A DNA stretch of 64,000 bases, from assembly GCF_017876095.1 (NCBI RefSeq), contig NZ_JAGINM010000004.1:310001-374000 (forward strand), given 5' to 3'. A program made the position numbers and the translations under genes. Numbering within the stretch: the stretch's first letter is position 1; every line of letters starts with the position of its first letter. The stretch comes from Azospirillum agricola. Lineage in GTDB: Bacteria; Pseudomonadota; Alphaproteobacteria; Azospirillales; Azospirillaceae. This document shows, piece by piece, positions 1-8,814 of the stretch. Below the pieces are notes generated by a model. The model worked only from the letters and a program-made list of their open reading frames with translations, was not told the DNA's origin and did no database searches.

Positions 1-6
1 CCCGCC

Positions 7-1272
7 TTGTCAGCCGCCCCCCATTTCTCCCCCGACGTCGCGGTGATCGGCGCCGGCCCCGCCGGGCTGATGGCGGCCGAGGTCGCGGCCTCCGCCGGGC
101 TGCGCGTCGCGGTGTTCGACCACATGCCCACCCCGGCGCGCAAGCTGCTGCTGGCCGGGCGCGGCGGGCTCAACCTGACCCATTCCGAGCCGCTCGACCG
201 CTTCCTGCCGCGCTACGGCGCGCAAGCGCCGCTGTTCCGCGACCTGCTGGCCGGATTCTCGCCGGACGACCTGCGCGGCTGGGCCGCCGGGCTCGGCATC
301 GAGACCTTCGTCGGCAGCAGCGGCCGGGTCTTTCCGGTGCAGATGAAGGCATCCACCCTGGTGCGCGCCTGGCTGCGCCGGCTGGGCGGGCTGGGCGTGA
401 CGCTGCACGGCCGCCACCGCTGGACCGGCTGGGACGCCGACGGACGGCTCGCCCTGACCGGGCCGGACGGCGCAGCCGTCACCGCCGCCCCGCGCGCCAC
501 GCTGCTGGCGCTGGGCGGGGCGAGCTGGCCGCGCACCGGCTCCGACGGCGGCTGGACGGACATCCTTGCCGCGCGCGGGGTGGAGATCGCGCCGCTGCGC
601 CCGTCCAACATGGGCTTCGAGGTCCCCTGGTCCGACCATCTGCGCGAGCGCTTCGCCGGCCAGCCGGTCAAGAGCGTCGGCCTGTCCTTCGCCGGCCGCC
701 GCCTGAAGGGCGAGTTCGTCATCACCGGGACCGGCATCGAGGGCGGCGCCGTCTACGCGCTGAGCGCCCCCTTGCGCGACGCCATCGAAGCGGAGGGCTG
801 GGCCGGGCTGACGCTCGACCTGCTGCCGGACATGCCGGAGGCGGAGCTGCTGAAGCGCCTGCGCCGCCGGGGCGCCGAGTCGCTGGCGACCTTCCTGAAG
901 AAGGCGCTGTCGCTGTCCGGCCCGCGCGCCGCCCTGCTGCGCGAGTTCGCCCCGGCCGCCGCCCTGTCCGACCCGGCGGCGCTGGCCCGCGCGATCAAGG
1001 CGCTGCCGATGGTGCTGACCGGCACCCGTCCCATCGACCGCGCGATCTCCAGCGCCGGCGGCGTGGCGCTGGCGGAACTGGACGAGACCTTGATGCTGAA
1101 GCGCCTGCCCGGCGTTTTCCTGGCCGGCGAGATGCTGGACTGGGAGGCGCCGACCGGCGGCTATCTGCTGCAAGGCTGCTTCGCCATGGGCGCGACCGCC
1201 GGGCGGGGGGTCGTGGCGCGCCTGCTCCCCACCGCCTCGGTCTCCCTCTCCCCGGAGGGGAAAGGGGATTGA
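7..1272 (+). CDS. NAD(P)/FAD-dependent oxidoreductase, HI0933/BaiN-like (TIGR03862 type)
   Basis: Flavoprotein of the HI0933/YhiN/BaiN superfamily, 421 residues, a typical length. The dinucleotide-binding motif VIGAGPAGLMAAE sits at residues 13-25. The family signature regions LLAGRGGLNLTHSE and the C-terminal GEMLDWEAPTGGYLLQGCFA, which closes the FAD site, are both present. The substrate is unknown: distant relatives reduce bile-acid intermediates, but most members are uncharacterised. The start used is a TTG at base 7. The frame is open to the window edge, so the true start could lie upstream. It converges on the penicillin-binding protein gene with a 13-base gap that carries a short C-rich/G-rich hairpin. 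Family call is firm, function is not. Confidence 0.85.
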   Translation: MSAAPHFSPDVAVIGAGPAGLMAAEVAASAGLRVAVFDHMPTPARKLLLAGRGGLNLTHSEPLDRFLPRYGAQAPLFRDLLAGFSPDDLRGWAAGLGIETFVGSSGRVFPVQMKASTLVRAWLRRLGGLGVTLHGRHRWTGWDADGRLALTGPDGAAVTAAPRATLLALGGASWPRTGSDGGWTDILAARGVEIAPLRPSNMGFEVPWSDHLRERFAGQPVKSVGLSFAGRRLKGEFVITGTGIEGGAVYALSAPLRDAIEAEGWAGLTLDLLPDMPEAELLKRLRRRGAESLATFLKKALSLSGPRAALLREFAPAAALSDPAALARAIKALPMVLTGTRPIDRAISSAGGVALAELDETLMLKRLPGVFLAGEMLDWEAPTGGYLLQGCFAMGATAGRGVVARLLPTASVSLSPEGKGD

Positions 1273-1285
1273 GGGTCGGGCGGAT

Positions 1286-3514
1286 TCAACGCATCTGGTT
1301 CCCATAATCATACTGGACCCGCGGCGCGCTGCCGCCGCCGGTCAGCTTGTCGATCAGCGAGCCGATGCCGCCGTCGGCGCGTTGGGCGGGCGCCGGCGCC
1401 GCCGTGGGTGCCGGCCCCGCCGGACGGCCCGCCGGAACATCCGCCGAGGCGACCGGCACCGTCCAGGCGGGCGCCCCCTCCACCCCCGGCAGCGGGCGCG
1501 CCGGACGGCCGGCGTGGGCGTCCATCATGAAGTCGCGCCACAGCTTGGCCGGCAGCGTGCCGCCGGTGACTTTCTTCATCGCCTCGTTGTTGTCGTTGCC
1601 GAGCCAGACCCCGGCCACCAGATCGGCGGTGAAGCCGACGAACCAGGCGTCGCGGTACTCCTGCGTCGTGCCCGACTTGGCCGCCGCCGGGCGGTCGAGC
1701 TTCGCCGCCTTGCCGGTGCCGAACTCGATCACCCCGGCCATCATGCGGGCGATCTGCACCGCGTGGGCCGGGTCGACCACGGCGCCACCGCCGCCGCCCT
1801 GCCGCCGGTAGAGCAGCGTCCCGTCGCGGTCCTTGATCTCGGTGATGGCGTAGCCCCAGACCGGCACCCCCCGGTTGGCGATCCCGGCGTAGGCGCGGAC
1901 CAGCTCCAGCAGCGACACCTCGCTGGTGCCGAGCGCCAGCGACAGATCCTTGGTCAGCGGCGAACCGATGCCGAGCGCCGAGGCGACCCGGCGCACCCGC
2001 TCGGTGCCGATGCGGTCGACCAGCCGCACCGTCGCGGTGTTGGAGGAATGGGCCAGCGCGGTCGCCAGCGTGATGGTGCCACGGAACTTGCCGTCGTAGT
2101 TGCCGGGGCTCCAGTTGGCGATCTGCACCGGCGCGTCCTCGATCAGGCTGTCGGGTGACCAGCCGGCCTCCAGCGCCGCCAGATAGGCGAAGGGCTTGAA
2201 GGCGGAGCCCGGCTGCCGCAACGCCTGGGTGGCGCGGTTGAACTCGCTGCTGTCGTAGTCGCGGCCGCCGACCAGCGCCCGCACCGCACCGTCCGGGGTC
2301 ATCGCCACCAGGGCGGCCTGCCGGGCGTTGGCGGCCGGGCCGGCCGTCGCCAGCAGGGCCTCCAGCCGCTGTTCGGCGGCGCGCTGCATCCTGAGGTCCA
2401 GCGTGGTGCGGACGATGACGTCGCCATGCTCGGGGCCGACGAAGCCCGCCACCAGATCGGTCACCCAGTCGGCGAAATAGCGCCCGTCGCCGCCCGGCTT
2501 GCGGCGCGGCGACGGCGGGGCGTTGCGGGCGGCCTCGACCTCCTGCGCGGTGACGAAGCCGGCGGCGACCATGGCGTTCATGACGATGCGGGCGCGCTCG
2601 GCCGATTCGTCGGGGTTGGAGGTCGGGGCGTAGCGCGACGGCGCCTTCAGCAGAGCCGCCAGCACCGCCGATTCGCGCAGGTCGACCTGGGTCGCCGGCT
2701 TGCCGAAATAGGTGCGCGAGGCCGCGTCCACCCCGAAGGTCCCGGCGCCGAGATAGACGCGGTTCAGGTAGGCGGTGAGGATCTGGTCCTTGGTGAAGCG
2801 GTGCTCCAGCCACAGGGCGAGCATCGCCTCCTGGATCTTGCGGCGCAGCGACTTTTCGGGCGTCAGGAACAGGTTCTTGGCGAGCTGCTGGGTGATGGTC
2901 GAGCCGCCCTGCGTCGCCCGGCCGGACCGCCAGTTGACGTAGACGGCGCGCATCAGCCCGATCGGATCGACGCCGAAATGGCTGTAGAAGCGGCGGTCCT
3001 CGATCGCCAGCACGGCGTTGACCAGATGCGGCGGCAGGTCCTTGACGCCCAGCGTCGTGCCGTGCAGGTCGCCGAAGCGCGCGAACTCGCTGCCGTCGGC
3101 GGCCAGCACGGTGATCGAGGCGCGCCGCTCGAACTGCGCCACCTTGGAGATGTCCGGCAGATCCAGCGCGAACCAGGCCAGCACGGCGCCCAGCCCGATG
3201 CCGCACCAGATCGCCGCGACCAGCCCCCACTGCACCAGCCGGGACAGCCACGACCCGCCGCCGTTCGGACGCGGCGCGGCGCGGCGCGGCGCGGCCGGCG
3301 GCTTGGGCGGCCTCGGGGGCTTGCCGGCGGCCGGCGGCCGGGGCGCAGGCGGCGGCGCCTTGGGCGGCTTGGCCTTGCCGCGCGGCAGCTTGGGCAGCGA
3401 CAGGGCCGGCATCGACCGGGCCTTGCCGGCCAGCCGGTCGAGCGGCGTCGGCTCGTCCCGGGTGCGGACGGGGCGCGGTCCCGCGAAAAGCTGATCCGGT
3501 CGGTCGGCGGTCAC
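1286..3514 (-). CDS. Class A penicillin-binding protein (PBP1A-like transglycosylase/transpeptidase)
   Basis: Bifunctional peptidoglycan synthase of the inner membrane, 742 residues. A Pro/Lys-rich cytoplasmic tail (1-88) precedes one membrane anchor (about 94-115). The GT51 glycosyltransferase domain follows, with the catalytic-Glu motif EDRRFYSHFG near 172 and GGSTITQQLAKN. The transpeptidase domain carries SxxK (GSAFKP, about 436), SxN (SSN) and KSGTT (about 611), so both activities look intact. The tail after the transpeptidase is rich in Ala/Pro. It is encoded on the minus strand with its own upstream region (3515-3754) and no obvious operon partner. The long basic N-terminal tail is a common feature of alphaproteobacterial PBP1A homologues. 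Confidence 0.93.
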   Translation of the reverse strand: MTADRPDQLFAGPRPVRTRDEPTPLDRLAGKARSMPALSLPKLPRGKAKPPKAPPPAPRPPAAGKPPRPPKPPAAPRRAAPRPNGGGSWLSRLVQWGLVAAIWCGIGLGAVLAWFALDLPDISKVAQFERRASITVLAADGSEFARFGDLHGTTLGVKDLPPHLVNAVLAIEDRRFYSHFGVDPIGLMRAVYVNWRSGRATQGGSTITQQLAKNLFLTPEKSLRRKIQEAMLALWLEHRFTKDQILTAYLNRVYLGAGTFGVDAASRTYFGKPATQVDLRESAVLAALLKAPSRYAPTSNPDESAERARIVMNAMVAAGFVTAQEVEAARNAPPSPRRKPGGDGRYFADWVTDLVAGFVGPEHGDVIVRTTLDLRMQRAAEQRLEALLATAGPAANARQAALVAMTPDGAVRALVGGRDYDSSEFNRATQALRQPGSAFKPFAYLAALEAGWSPDSLIEDAPVQIANWSPGNYDGKFRGTITLATALAHSSNTATVRLVDRIGTERVRRVASALGIGSPLTKDLSLALGTSEVSLLELVRAYAGIANRGVPVWGYAITEIKDRDGTLLYRRQGGGGGAVVDPAHAVQIARMMAGVIEFGTGKAAKLDRPAAAKSGTTQEYRDAWFVGFTADLVAGVWLGNDNNEAMKKVTGGTLPAKLWRDFMMDAHAGRPARPLPGVEGAPAWTVPVASADVPAGRPAGPAPTAAPAPAQRADGGIGSLIDKLTGGGSAPRVQYDYGNQMR

Positions 3515-3754
3515 GGTGCGCTCGCTGCCCCTCTGGCGTGGTACGGCGGTGTGGGTGGGGTGGATTGTTCAGGCCATATAACGCCCACCCCGGCCGGGCC
3601 GGAAGAGCGTGATCGCCGCGCCGAAGATTTGTCTCGCGACCGTGGCGAAAGAATGACGGTTTGTGCAATCGGGGGGCGGAAGGGGGAGCGGACGAACCCA
3701 ACGGCCTCCCTGCGTGTTGTTCCCGCATCACCGCCCGTTCCGGAGAGCCCCGCG

Positions 3755-4066
3755 ATGCCCAAGCCCCTGACCCTGTCCATTCCCCACTCGCTCGGCCGGG
3801 CGGAGGCGAAGCGGCGGCTGGCCGACGGGCTGGGCGACGCGCGGGCGCGGCTGGGCGCCGTCGCCACCAGCATCGACGACCATTGGGAGGGCGACCGGCT
3901 GGCCTTCCGCGTCGTCGCCCTGGCCCAGACCGTCACCGGCCGCATCGACGTCGCCGACGACCGGGTCGACGTCGAGGTCGAACTGCCCTGGGCGCTCGGC
4001 ATGCTGGCCGACAAGCTGAAGACCAAGCTGACCCGCCAGGGCACCCTGATGCTGGAGAAGAAGTGA
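3755..4066 (+). CDS. Polyhydroxyalkanoic acid system family protein (PHA_gran_rgn)
   Basis: Small soluble protein of 103 residues beginning MPKPLTLSIPHSLGRAEAKR. The opening IPHSLGRxEAKRRL and the later VVALAQTVTGRIDV and ELPWALGMLADKLK fit the polyhydroxyalkanoic acid system family (PF09650), often linked to PHA granules. The frame is open far upstream, but the ATG at 3755 matches the family start and follows the purine-rich CGGAGAGCCCCGCG. It is convergent with pspF, with the two stop codons about 66 bases apart. Family assignment is good; the molecular role is not known to me. Confidence 0.8.
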   Translation: MPKPLTLSIPHSLGRAEAKRRLADGLGDARARLGAVATSIDDHWEGDRLAFRVVALAQTVTGRIDVADDRVDVEVELPWALGMLADKLKTKLTRQGTLMLEKK

Positions 4067-4132
4067 CGGTGTCCGGCACCGGAACCGCCGGCCGATCCGC
4101 TCCCAGCCCATCCGTCCCCAGCCCATCCGCCC

Positions 4133-5164
<1,032 letters not shown>

Positions 5165-5168
5165 TGTT

Positions 5169-5203
5169 TCGCCAATTCGGCGACTCTATCGCCTTATCGG
5201 CGA
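5169..5203. promoter_or_regulatory. Tandem PspF-type upstream activating sites
   Basis: Two perfect inverted repeats of the form TCGCC-N5-GGCGA occupy 5169-5183 and 5189-5203. Their centres are exactly 20 bp apart, about two helical turns. They lie between the divergent pspF and psp operon starts, 69-103 bp upstream of the sigma-54 promoter, which is the expected place for enhancer sites I and II. Because they abut the pspF start they could also repress pspF. Assignment to PspF is inferred from position, symmetry and spacing. Confidence 0.8.
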
Positions 5204-5271
5204 CGCGGCAACCGGCGGTGGGAATGGGCAAACCCCAGGCCGGGCAAGGGAAAGCCCGGACCTGAGCCGTT

Positions 5272-5286
5272 TGGCACGGCGGTTGC
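5272..5286 (+). promoter_or_regulatory. Sigma-54 (RpoN) promoter of the psp operon
   Basis: TGGCACGGCGGTTGC matches the -24/-12 consensus TGGCAC-N5-TTGC, with GG (5273-5274) and GC (5285-5286) separated by exactly 10 bp. It lies 32 bp upstream of the first small gene and about 265 bp upstream of pspA. rpoN itself is encoded at 49.7-51.3 kb. Confidence 0.92.
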
Positions 5287-5318
5287 GATAGGGGATGCCA
5301 ACGGAAGGAGATCACCGC

Positions 5319-5465
5319 ATGACCGACTTCAGCGACTTTCGCCGCCGCTACGGCACCGACACCGCCCCGCTGGCCCGCCGCGTGCGCCAGTTCCTGCGCA
5401 CCCGCCCGGCGGAAAGCTGGCTGTTCTTCTTCGGCGGCATCGTCGTCGGCGCGATTCTCGGCTGA
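5319..5465 (+). CDS. 48-residue predicted membrane protein, first gene of the psp operon
   Basis: Short frame beginning MTDFSDFRRRYGTDTAPLAR and ending SWLFFFGGIVVGAILG. A strong ribosome site, GGAAGGAG (5303-5310), lies 8 bases before the ATG. It is the first frame after the sigma-54 promoter and stops 86 bases before pspA. The N-terminal two-thirds is polar and basic. Residues about 33-48 form a hydrophobic Gly-rich segment that would make a short C-terminal membrane anchor. The layout resembles other tiny Psp-associated membrane proteins such as PspD or PspG, but I cannot align it to either. The evidence for expression is positional: promoter, ribosome site and compact frame. Confidence 0.72.
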   Translation: MTDFSDFRRRYGTDTAPLARRVRQFLRTRPAESWLFFFGGIVVGAILG

Positions 5466-5551
5466 CCGGCCGGCGGCCGACCGCCCGGCCTTCATCAAGC
5501 CGCTCTGATTGACCATGGCCCGCCGCAAGGGCCGACCACAGGAACCCGACC

Positions 5552-6223
5552 ATGAGCATCTTTTCCCGCCTGACCGACATCATCCAGTCGAACCTGAACT
5601 CCCTGCTCGACCGCGCCGAGGAGCCGGAGAAGCTGATCCGCCTGATCATCCAGGAGATGGAGGACACGCTGATCGAGGTCCGCTCCTCCACCGTGAAGAT
5701 CATCGCGGAGAAGAAGGAGATCGAACGCCGGGTCGCCGACCTGCGCCGCGAGCGCGACGAGTGGGAGCGCAAGGCCGAGATCGCCCTGACCCACAACCGC
5801 GAGGATCTGGCGAAGGAGTGCCTGCTGGCCAAGTCGAAGATCGCCGAGCAGGCCGACACGCTGACCGAGCAGCTCATCCATGTGGAGGCGGCGCTGGCCA
5901 AGGCGAACGACGACCTGGGCCGGCTCCAGGCCAAGCTGACCGACGCCAAGACCCGCGAGAAGGCGCTGGCCGCCCGCGCCCAGACCGCCGCCAACCGGGT
6001 CAAGGTGCGCTCCACCCTGCACGACGAGCGCATCAACGAGGCGCTCCAGCGCTTCGAGCAGGTCGAGCGGAACCTCGACGAGCTGGAGGGCCGGGTCGAA
6101 TCCTACGACCTCGGCCGCGCCCGCAACCTGACCGAGGAGATCGCCGAGCTGGAGGCCACCCACAAGGTGGAAGGCGAGCTGGCCGCCCTGAAGGCCCGCC
6201 TCGCCGCCCGCCGGGGGAGCTGA
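5552..6223 (+). CDS. pspA: PspA, phage shock protein A
   Basis: PspA/IM30 family protein of 223 residues, almost the length of the E. coli protein (222). It opens with the membrane-binding amphipathic helix MSIFSRLTDIIQSNLNSLLD and the EEPEKLIRLIIQEMEDTL segment typical of ESCRT-III-like PspA. The remainder is long charged coiled coil rich in Glu, Lys and Arg. Known role: it holds PspF inactive in unstressed cells and forms membrane-stabilising assemblies when the inner membrane is damaged. The ATG at 5552 is preceded by CACAGGAACC. It is the second gene of the sigma-54-driven operon. Confidence 0.96.
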   Translation: MSIFSRLTDIIQSNLNSLLDRAEEPEKLIRLIIQEMEDTLIEVRSSTVKIIAEKKEIERRVADLRRERDEWERKAEIALTHNREDLAKECLLAKSKIAEQADTLTEQLIHVEAALAKANDDLGRLQAKLTDAKTREKALAARAQTAANRVKVRSTLHDERINEALQRFEQVERNLDELEGRVESYDLGRARNLTEEIAELEATHKVEGELAALKARLAARRGS

Positions 6224-6237
6224 GGACGGGTACGCTT

Positions 6238-6273
6238 GCCCGGCCCCTCTCCCTCAAGGGAGAAGGGCCGGGC
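6238..6273. repeat. Palindromic hairpin between pspA and pspB
   Basis: GCCCGGCCC (6238-6246) pairs with GGGCCGGGC (6265-6273). After one mismatch a further TCTCCC/GGGAGA stem closes a TCAA loop, giving about 15 paired bases. It begins 15 bases after the pspA stop. It resembles the CCCTCTCCC palindromes elsewhere in the window (23.8-24.0 kb) and could protect the pspA message or lower pspB/pspC expression. No T-run follows. Confidence 0.75.
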
Positions 6274-6322
6274 GCCAAAACTCGCAGCCCCCCTCCCCAA
6301 CGACAAGAAAGGCCAATCCGCC

Positions 6323-6550
6323 ATGGGGTTCTTCGGTTTCGTCATCGCGGTGCTGTTCATGGTGGTGGTGGCGCCGATCTGGATCGTCTTCCACTACATC
6401 ACCCAATGGCGGTCCCAGCGCGGGCTGACGGCCCAGGACGAACGGATGCTCGCCGAGCTGTGGGAGATCGCCAACCGCCTGGAAGGCCGCATCCAATCGC
6501 TGGAGCGCGTGCTCGACAGCGAGGCGCCGAACTGGCGCAACAAGACCTGA
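6323..6550 (+). CDS. pspB: PspB, phage shock protein B
   Basis: Small inner-membrane protein of 75 residues, matching the usual PspB length of about 74. A single N-terminal membrane helix (GFFGFVIAVLFMVVVAPIWI, about residues 2-21) is followed by the diagnostic soluble segment ending ERMLAELWEIANRLEGRI and a short leucine-zipper-like helix. PspB and PspC sense membrane stress and release PspF from PspA. An upstream in-frame ATG exists at 6236 inside the intergenic hairpin, but the ATG at 6323 follows AAGAAAGG and gives the family start. The next gene, pspC, starts 40 bases downstream. Confidence 0.93.
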   Translation: MGFFGFVIAVLFMVVVAPIWIVFHYITQWRSQRGLTAQDERMLAELWEIANRLEGRIQSLERVLDSEAPNWRNKT

Positions 6551-6590
6551 CCGCCTGAACACCGTCTCATCAAGGAAGGACCGAGCCGTC

Positions 6591-7004
6591 ATGGACCGCC
6601 CGTCCCCCCATCACTCCCCCTACGAATCGCCCAACCCGCACCGGCTCTACCGCAACAAGGAGCGCGGCATGCTCGGCGGGGTCTGCGCCGGCGTGGCCGA
6701 CTACTTCGGCGTGCGGCCGGCCGTGATCCGGCTGGCGGTGTTCATCGGGATGTTCTTCTTCGCGTTTCCGCTGATCGTCGCCTACGTCATCGCGGTGATC
6801 GCGCTGCCGGTGCGTCCGCCGCAGCTCTACCGCAACCCGGAGGAGGAGGCGTTCTGGCGCGCGGTCTCGACCAAGCCGGACCGGACGCTCGCCGGCCTGA
6901 CCCAGCGCTTCCGCGACTTCGAGAAGCGAATCACGGGTGCCGAGGCGTACGTCGCCTCGAAGGAGTTCGAACTGAACCGGGCGATCCGCGACCTGGACCG
7001 CTGA
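6591..7004 (+). CDS. pspC: PspC domain protein, envelope stress sensor
   Basis: 137 residues with a PspC domain. The cytoplasmic segment RLYRNKERGMLGGVCAGVAD (19-38) and YFGVRPAVIRLAVF precede hydrophobic helices spanning about 48-75. The C-terminal half is hydrophilic (FRDFEKRITGAEAYVASKEF) and probably helical. It is slightly longer than E. coli PspC (119) because of a Pro/His-rich N-terminus and an extended tail. The ribosome site AAGGAAGGA lies upstream of the ATG. It is the last recognisable gene of the psp operon. Two direct copies of GAAGACCTGGCCGG (7035-7048, 7050-7063) and the palindrome GGCCGGCGCCGGCC (7058-7071) follow it. Confidence 0.93.
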   Translation: MDRPSPHHSPYESPNPHRLYRNKERGMLGGVCAGVADYFGVRPAVIRLAVFIGMFFFAFPLIVAYVIAVIALPVRPPQLYRNPEEEAFWRAVSTKPDRTLAGLTQRFRDFEKRITGAEAYVASKEFELNRAIRDLDR

Positions 7005-7071
7005 CCGCCGATCACTGACCGCCGACTGGCCGCCGAAGACCTGGCCGGTGAAGACCTGGCCGGCGCCGGCC

Positions 7072-7194
7072 TTACCGGCGCTGGCGGCGGCGGTCGCGGA
7101 TGCGGACCGGCACCGGCTTCGGCGTCGGGAGCGTGGCGATCACCCCGGCCAGAACCGCGGCCATCGCACCACCGAGCAGAATGAGATCCATCAT
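7072..7194 (-). CDS. 40-residue hypothetical membrane peptide
   Basis: Minus-strand frame starting MMDLILLGGAMAAVLAGVIA and ending with a strongly basic tail (VPVRIRDRRRQRR). GGAGGG is placed 3 bases before the first ATG and 6 before the second. Residues about 4-21 would form one membrane helix with a positive C-terminal end. It converges on pspC with 67 bases between stop codons and has 215 bp of upstream DNA to itself. I recognise no family. Support is a good ribosome site plus a sensible hydrophobic-then-basic layout; a chance frame is possible. Confidence 0.45.
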   Translation of the reverse strand: MMDLILLGGAMAAVLAGVIATLPTPKPVPVRIRDRRRQRR

Positions 7195-7409
7195 TGGCCC
7201 TCCACCATCGATCCCCGGCTTGCCTCTCCCCATCGTGGGGCAAGCTGGTTACAACATGGTAGTGAAAAGAGTGGATGACAACACTCCCCCAATCAGACAC
7301 CGGACAGGGGGGAGAAGGCAATGACCCAAATCACACAATCCGCTCACGAACGGCCCGCTCACGAACGGCCGCCTTCCCACCGTCCGCCCGTGCCCGCCCC
7401 CCGGCCCGC

Positions 7410-7922
7410 TCACCCCTGGTAGGACTCGGCGCCGGTGATGGCGAAGCCCTTGTTCTCCGGGTAGCGGGCGTGGAGTTTCTCCCGCGCCTTCTTCTCGTCC
7501 AGGCCCCAGACCAGGATGCGGCGCCCGCGCTTCCAGCTCTCCAGCGCCACGGGGTCGAGCTGGGCGTTGACCTTCGCGGCGTACTCGCCGTTCACCACCC
7601 GCAGGATCCAGCCGGCGTCGGCCCGCGTGCGGCGATCGTCCAGCACATAGACCCGCCGGTCGTTGGATCCCGCCGCCTTCACCCGCTGCTCCAGCTCCTC
7701 GCAGCCCATGTCGACCGAATTGCGGCGGCGGCGGGCGTCGCGCAGGTCGCGCGCCTGCTGCAAGGTCGTCCGCGCGACCTTCCTGATGCGCTCCACCTGC
7801 GCCTGCTTGCGCGCCACCGCGTTGGCGATGCGCTCCTCCGACGTCTTCAGCCGGCGCATCGCCAGCAGCAGCGACACCGCCAGCGAGGCGAGCCCCACCA
7901 GGGCGGCGAACACATAGGGCAT
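7410..7922 (-). CDS. Hypothetical membrane-anchored coiled-coil protein (paralogue of the next gene)
   Basis: 170 residues. One N-terminal membrane helix (PYVFAALVGLASLAVSLLLA, residues 2-21) is followed by a basic coiled-coil segment (about 25-70) and a globular C-terminus containing GRRILVWGLDEKKAREKLHA. That last segment aligns with the C-terminus of the protein encoded at 7943-8509, so the two appear to be diverged paralogues in tandem. The ATG at 7922 follows GAGGGAGGAGCCGC; the frame extends further upstream only as overlap with the neighbour. The gap to the neighbour is 20 bases, so they are probably co-transcribed. Function unknown. Confidence 0.72.
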   Translation of the reverse strand: MPYVFAALVGLASLAVSLLLAMRRLKTSEERIANAVARKQAQVERIRKVARTTLQQARDLRDARRRRNSVDMGCEELEQRVKAAGSNDRRVYVLDDRRTRADAGWILRVVNGEYAAKVNAQLDPVALESWKRGRRILVWGLDEKKAREKLHARYPENKGFAITGAESYQG

Positions 7923-7942
7923 GGCGGCTCCTCCCTCGCTTC

Positions 7943-8509
7943 TCAGCCAGCCTTGGCGACCGGCGCCGCGGCCGCGCCGATGTCCTGCATGCGGGTGACG
8001 ACGTAGCCGAAGGCCGGCGGGTAGCGCCGCTCGATCTCCGCCCGCGCCTCGGCCATCGACTTGGCCCACACCTCGATGGACTGCGGCTGCGCCCAGCTCG
8101 AATCGATCAGGGCGTGTTCCTTCTGCTGGAAGGTCGAGGTGCCGACATATTTGTTGGCCACCATGGCGAGGTAGCAGGGCGTCCCCACCACCTCCTCGCC
8201 GACCAGACGGACGAGGCGCTCGCCGGATTGCTGCGATTCCTTGATCCGGCGCTCCAGCGACGCCCGGCGGCCCAGCAGCTCCTGGACGGCGCCGTCGGCC
8301 TCGCGCAGTTCGCCGACGCGGTCGGCGCGGCGGGCCTCGAACAGGGTCTCCATCTTGGCGCGGCGGGCGATGACGTCGCGCACGCCGGACGTGCCGTGGC
8401 GCTTTTCGATCATCCGCTCGCCACAGACGATGACGAGTTGCCCGATGCCGAACCCCAGCCCGGCAAGCCCGAAGGCGGTGATCAGAGCGTTCGTGTAGTC
8501 ATGCCACAT
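7943..8509 (-). CDS. Hypothetical membrane-anchored coiled-coil protein
   Basis: 188 residues. A hydrophobic N-terminus (residues about 8-29, ALITAFGLAGLGFGIGQLVI) is followed by a charged helix-rich stretch (about 40-100) and a C-terminal domain with PQSIEVWAKSMAEARAEIER, matching GRRILVWGLDEKKAREKLHA in the downstream paralogue. No catalytic motif is visible. Topology suggests a membrane-tethered cytoplasmic or periplasmic coiled coil. It is first in a two-gene minus-strand unit and divergent from kup. Confidence 0.72.
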   Translation of the reverse strand: MWHDYTNALITAFGLAGLGFGIGQLVIVCGERMIEKRHGTSGVRDVIARRAKMETLFEARRADRVGELREADGAVQELLGRRASLERRIKESQQSGERLVRLVGEEVVGTPCYLAMVANKYVGTSTFQQKEHALIDSSWAQPQSIEVWAKSMAEARAEIERRYPPAFGYVVTRMQDIGAAAAPVAKAG

Positions 8510-8814
8510 TCAGGTGCGCCCGGTTCGGCCTCAACGCCAACCCTAGGATTATCGCGCGCGAACACGCCGTTCAACGGTGGCGCTGCAACGAATTCCTTCA
8601 GAGTCTAACGAAATTGCCTCGGTCCGCCCCTCCGCGCCCCGGCGAAGGATTTTCGCCGCACCCTCCCGCGCCATGGATCGTTGAAAGCGGCTCGGGCGTT
8701 TCGCCACTCGGCCCTTGCCTTGGGGACGGGCGACGCATAAGGCTCCAGGAACCGTGAGCCTGGCCTTTCTCCCGGAAAGACGGCCCAGCGGCACGGCCAA
8801 GGACGGAAACGGCG
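8510..8814. other. Intergenic region between divergent genes
   Basis: About 305 bases without a convincing gene; presumably holds the promoters of kup and of the minus-strand pair. The segment 8540-8630 is less GC-rich than its surroundings. A hairpin-capable segment GGCTCCAGGAACCGTGAGCC lies about 60 bases before kup. I see no recognisable riboswitch or conserved operator. Confidence 0.5.
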
